DNA of 64,000 bases from SIG588 sp045591985 (GTDB lineage: Bacteria; Bacillota; Clostridia; Oscillospirales; Acutalibacteraceae). Below the pieces are notes generated by a model that saw only the letters and a list, made by a program, of their open reading frames with translations, was not told the DNA's origin and made no database searches. How positions within the stretch are numbered: position 1 is the first letter of the stretch; each line of letters begins with the position of its first letter. The stretch covers positions 1 through 64,000 of the forward strand of contig JAZNTV010000035.1 in NCBI GenBank assembly GCA_045591985.1. The letters run 5' to 3'. Of the stretch, positions 61,007 to 64,000 are shown in pieces. The position numbers and the translations under genes were made by a program.

Positions 61007-62437
61007 ATGATTTCTCTTATGCGTATAAAGCAACGTATTACCACCAAGGAAACGAAACTCGTTGAATGTCTTCTCCTGTTTTTTGTTTTCTCCAGCTTCT
61101 TTATGCAATATTACGTCCACTTCATTCAATCCTTTCTACTTTATATGGGTGTAATTGTGGCAGGTGCCCTCGGGTTGTTTTTGCTGTCTCCCAAACGCTT
61201 CATCGCTTCTTTCCATTCGCTGTTACTGCTATGGTACATTGCCATTGCAGTAATAGCCGTCAATATCATTCGCACGCCGTTCAACGTAAACGTATATGTC
61301 GATCTGGTTACGTTTGTCGCTTGCGCGGTTATGGTGGCCTGTGTGGGCGATAAGAAGGAAGTGTTTAACGCCACTCAAAAATTGATTTTGTGTTTTTCAC
61401 TTTATTTTGCAATTAGTGTGTGGTTTCAAATGTTGTTCCCGGCCACCTACAAAATCGTATTTGCCAACTTCTTGCCGCCGCGCCCCAAAAACGTTGTTCT
61501 CAACGCTGCGTTGCAGAATGAAGGCTATACCGGATTTTGTACCAATCCCGGTTACACTGCCGGACATATTGCCGCCGGCATTTTGCTGTTAGTAGCCTTG
61601 TTTATCGGCTTATCCGGGAAAAAAAGGCTGTTAGCGGGCGGCACCACCGTTTTTCTGTTAATCAGCATGTTCCTTACCGGCAAACGCGCCCCCTGCCTTA
61701 TCATGGTGCTTGTTATTTTCCTTGCCTTTTTCGTAACATTTAGCAAAAAGGCTAAGATCACTGCACTCAAATGGGGGCTTCCGACTGTTGGTATTGTAGT
61801 TGCTCTCTCTTTCTTAGGACGCGGTTTGTTAGATAATATTCCTTTCTTCGGTCGCTTGTATGAAACAGTAGACGGATTGTTCACCGGCGCAGATGTTTCT
61901 AACAACCGTGCCATCCTCTATCAATTTGGCGGTGAATTATTCTCCACCAACCCCGCTTTTGGCGTTGGTTGGTGCAACTTCCGTCGTATGGGTGTCGGTG
62001 TAATCACACAATTTGCCGAGTTGGAAGCGCACAACATCTATATGCAATTACTTTGCGAAACGGGTATATTCGGTTTCTTGATTATCATGACACCGATCAT
62101 CGTTTTCTTGATTACCTCCTACAAAGCTCTGGTGCGCGCACGCATGTTGCACAACATGAAACACGGCGGGTGGAGTACCTTGTTGCTGTTTGCTTTTTCG
62201 TATCAAGCGTATTTCTTGTTAAACGGATTCTTCGACAACATGCTGTACGACCACAATTATCTGCTGTTGTACTTCTTGGCTTTTGCCATGGTTATGACTT
62301 TTCTGCGCCACGAAAAAACACTGCCATCTTACGATGCGCAACAACGTTCCCGTTTGGAACGGCGTATTGAAAAGATGATGCACCCAATAACCGACTGGAT
62401 CATTACCAAACTACGCCGCACCCCCACCGAAAAGTAA
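61007..62437 (+). CDS. O-antigen ligase/polymerase-like membrane protein
   Basis: 476 residues with about eleven hydrophobic helices and a long extracytoplasmic loop near 290-345 containing VSNNRAILYQFGGELFSTNPAFGVGWCNF and ELEAHNIYMQLLCETGIFGFL, the Wzy/WaaL hallmark. It would polymerise or ligate glycan repeats at the outer membrane face of the cytoplasmic membrane. Codons are A/T-rich (many TTA, ATT), unlike the flanking ATP-grasp genes. Whether it is a polymerase or a ligase cannot be told. AAAGGAAGG precedes ATG 61007. No flippase (Wzx) is in the window. Confidence 0.82.
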   Translation: MISLMRIKQRITTKETKLVECLLLFFVFSSFFMQYYVHFIQSFLLYMGVIVAGALGLFLLSPKRFIASFHSLLLLWYIAIAVIAVNIIRTPFNVNVYVDLVTFVACAVMVACVGDKKEVFNATQKLILCFSLYFAISVWFQMLFPATYKIVFANFLPPRPKNVVLNAALQNEGYTGFCTNPGYTAGHIAAGILLLVALFIGLSGKKRLLAGGTTVFLLISMFLTGKRAPCLIMVLVIFLAFFVTFSKKAKITALKWGLPTVGIVVALSFLGRGLLDNIPFFGRLYETVDGLFTGADVSNNRAILYQFGGELFSTNPAFGVGWCNFRRMGVGVITQFAELEAHNIYMQLLCETGIFGFLIIMTPIIVFLITSYKALVRARMLHNMKHGGWSTLLLFAFSYQAYFLLNGFFDNMLYDHNYLLLYFLAFAMVMTFLRHEKTLPSYDAQQRSRLERRIEKMMHPITDWIITKLRRTPTEK

Positions 62438-62465
62438 ACAACTATTCCTTAGGAGGTAACCGCAC

Positions 62466-63755
62466 ATGTACGAATATATCAAAGGCAAAAAACTGTTGGT
62501 TTTGGGCGGCACATCCGCTTCGCTGGATCTTGTGAAAAACGCCAAAGCGATGGGTGCCTACACCATCGTGACCGACGATAACGAAACCGGTGTTGCCAAA
62601 GAAATTGCCGATGAGACAGCTTTGGTAAGCACCACCGACATCGACGGCTTGGTCACACTCGCCAAAGAGCGCGGCGTGGACGGCGCGTTCTGCGGTCCCA
62701 GCGAATTCAACATTCGCAATCTCATCCGTCTGTGCGAAACGGCCGGTCTCCCCTGCTACACCGACATGGAAACCTGGGATCACTGCGCCAACAAAGACGT
62801 ATTCAAGCAATATTGCATTGACTACGGTGTGGATTGTCCGCGCGAATTTTTTGTGGACGAAAATTCCGATGAAGCTGCGCTCGAGGCAGTGGATTATCCC
62901 GTCATCGTAAAACCGGTGGACGGGTGCAGTTCGGCCGGCATTTCCACCTGTATGGATAAATCTACGCTGCGCGAGGCCTGTCGCTTTGCCCGCGCCGCCT
63001 CCAAGAGCGGCCGCATCGTGGTGGAGAAATACATCGATAACGGCGGCGAGATCTTCGGGGTGCGCTACCTTCTGCAGGGCGGCGAAGCCTACCCCTACTT
63101 GCTGATCGACACCTATGTGGTAGATCCCGTCACCCGCAAGAGCCTCATCAGCGGTATGACCTTCACCCCCTCGAAATACAGCGACTACTATATGCAGCAT
63201 ATGGACGCCAACGTCCGCCGCATGCTCAAAGGCATGGGGCTCAAAAACGGCACCGCCTTCTTCCAGGCGCTGCCCTACAACGGCAAGATTTACATACACG
63301 AAATGGGCTATCGCTTGAGCGGCGGTATGATCTTTAAACTGACCGAACCGCTGATGGGGATCAACGATATGCGTATGATGATCCGTTGTGCACTGGGCGG
63401 CAAGATGTGCACCGACGAGGACATTGCAAAGCTGGACATCTCCTGCGGCGGCAAATTCGGCGGCCAGCTGATGGTACCGCTCACCACCGGCACCATCGCC
63501 CGTGTGGAAGGCCTGGAAGCGGCAAAAAATGTCGCCTGTGTTTCCGATTTTATTCAGTATCACTACGAGGGTGAGACCATTACCGATAAGCTGATCGGCA
63601 CACTGGGCCAGCATTTCGGCCGCTTCACCTTCATCGCCGATACAGCCGAAGAAATCTATGCCGCCATTAAAGAAATTCAAAATGTGCTCGCGGTGTATGA
63701 CGAAAGCGGCAACCGCTTGAATGCTTTCCCCTTTGATTTGAAACGCGTGAAGTAA
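62466..63755 (+). CDS. ATP-grasp ligase-like protein closing the glycan cluster
   Basis: 429 residues. LLVLGGTSASLDLVKNAKAMG Rossmann opening, IVKPVDGCSSAGIS as the ATP-binding lid, IVVEKYIDNGGEIFGVRYLL, and metal-binding YIHEMGYRLSGG. It differs from the first ATP-grasp of the cluster in the central and C-terminal parts, so they are paralogues with probably different substrates. AGGAGG 9 nt before ATG 62466. Followed by a clear terminator at 63765, so it ends the transcript. The physiological reaction is unknown; amide or ester decoration of a sugar is an inference from context. Confidence 0.8.
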   Translation: MYEYIKGKKLLVLGGTSASLDLVKNAKAMGAYTIVTDDNETGVAKEIADETALVSTTDIDGLVTLAKERGVDGAFCGPSEFNIRNLIRLCETAGLPCYTDMETWDHCANKDVFKQYCIDYGVDCPREFFVDENSDEAALEAVDYPVIVKPVDGCSSAGISTCMDKSTLREACRFARAASKSGRIVVEKYIDNGGEIFGVRYLLQGGEAYPYLLIDTYVVDPVTRKSLISGMTFTPSKYSDYYMQHMDANVRRMLKGMGLKNGTAFFQALPYNGKIYIHEMGYRLSGGMIFKLTEPLMGINDMRMMIRCALGGKMCTDEDIAKLDISCGGKFGGQLMVPLTTGTIARVEGLEAAKNVACVSDFIQYHYEGETITDKLIGTLGQHFGRFTFIADTAEEIYAAIKEIQNVLAVYDESGNRLNAFPFDLKRVK

Positions 63756-63764
63756 GATAAACAA

Positions 63765-63798
63765 AAAAAGATCCGCACCGTTTGGTGCGGATCTTTTT
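63765..63798. terminator. Bidirectional intrinsic terminator
   Basis: 15-bp perfect stem AAAAAGATCCGCACC/GGTGCGGATCTTTTT (63765-63779 with 63784-63798), loop GTTT, T-runs on both strands. Serves the glycan cluster on plus and the following minus-strand gene. Confidence 0.92.
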
Positions 63799-63809
63799 GT
63801 TACTAAAAT

Positions 63810-64000
63810 TTATTTTTCCTCTTCGTTGGAGGCATCGGCGCTGACACTCTTAATGCTCAGTCCTTCGATCTTCGCAATGTACATGCCGATCACACCAAAG
63901 ACAATGGCAACTGAACCCGCAATGATCACCCACGGGAAGTATTGATTATACAAAAACACCGAAATGCTTTCGGCAAGCGAGCCGCCGACGATCAAGGCAA
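63810..64000 (-). CDS. C-terminal part of a membrane protein (5' end beyond window)
   Basis: Open through the window edge in the frame that ends at 63810. Visible residues begin ALIVGGSLAES. One clear membrane helix, WVIIAGSVAIVFGVIGMYIA, is followed by a hydrophilic tail KIEGLSIKSVSADASNEEEK with acidic ending. Topology and size are unknown because the start lies outside. No family motif was recognised in this fragment. Confidence 0.55.
   Translation of the reverse strand, partial: ALIVGGSLAESISVFLYNQYFPWVIIAGSVAIVFGVIGMYIAKIEGLSIKSVSADASNEEEK

Overview
The window looks like a chromosome segment of an anaerobic, Gram-positive Clostridia bacterium, probably Oscillospiraceae/Ruminococcaceae-like. 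The grounds are a complete mra/dcw division cluster headed by mraZ, a MurE with the meso-DAP-type DNPR motif, SpoVD/FtsI with PASTA domains, a one-polypeptide pyruvate:ferredoxin oxidoreductase, an ECF transporter module, ClpE-type chaperone, CdaR/PucR regulator, and three secreted proteins carrying type-I dockerin repeats. No tRNA, rRNA, transposase gene or CRISPR array was recognised.

Layout. (1) 1-3.4 kb: a truncated BspA-like leucine-rich-repeat protein with a C-terminal dockerin, a divergent XRE regulator, then about 1.1 kb of non-coding DNA packed with GTAGGG-bounded palindromes and perfect hairpins. (2) 3.4-17.0 kb, all on the minus strand: ruvC-ruvA-ruvB-glmM-methyltransferase-ecfA1-ecfA2-ecfT-truA-DUF5711-cvpA-cvpA-CDP-alcohol phosphotransferase-clpE, started by a good sigma-A promoter before ruvC. 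A 142-bp inverted-repeat element fills the ruvB/glmM gap. (3) 17.0-30.1 kb, minus strand: mraZ-rsmH-ftsL-ftsI-murE-mraY-ftsW-murG-murA-ftsQ, then ftsZ with its own promoter. murF, murD, murC, murB and ftsA are not in this cluster. Two MraZ-type boxes sit just downstream of the mraZ promoter.

(4) 30.2-38.7 kb, plus strand: a dockerin-bearing SGNH/sialate O-acetylesterase-like enzyme, then metG-tatD-RmlD-like reductase-UDP-sugar 2-epimerase ending in a strong terminator. (5) 38.7-47.8 kb, minus strand: phosphoglucomutase, then ftsE-ftsX-M23/EnvC-like hydrolase-S41 protease homologue (with its catalytic Ser and Lys replaced), a CdaR regulator behind a structured leader and a BlaI/MecI-like operator promoter, a lipoprotein, and an XRE regulator. 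(6) 47.8-51.2 kb: a solute-binding-like protein with an N-terminal dockerin, and a lipoprotein. (7) 51.5-55.0 kb: nifJ. (8) 55.3-63.8 kb, plus strand: serS, a CorC/HlyC-type membrane protein, and a small surface-glycan cluster (ATP-grasp, initiating sugar-1-phosphate transferase, GT2, O-antigen ligase/polymerase, second ATP-grasp).

Together the window serves cell-wall synthesis and division (dcw, ftsEX, GlmM), chromosome repair (RuvABC), surface-glycan assembly, and a dockerin-based secreted protein set. The observations most worth a second look are the dockerin/solute-binding fusion, the catalytically substituted S41 protein in the ftsEX operon, the orphan BlaI/MecI-type operator promoter plus structured leader ahead of cdaR, the inverted-repeat element that supplies the ruvB stop codon, and the murA reading frame that runs 200 bp into ftsQ. 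All functional names rest on motif recognition by eye; no database search was possible.
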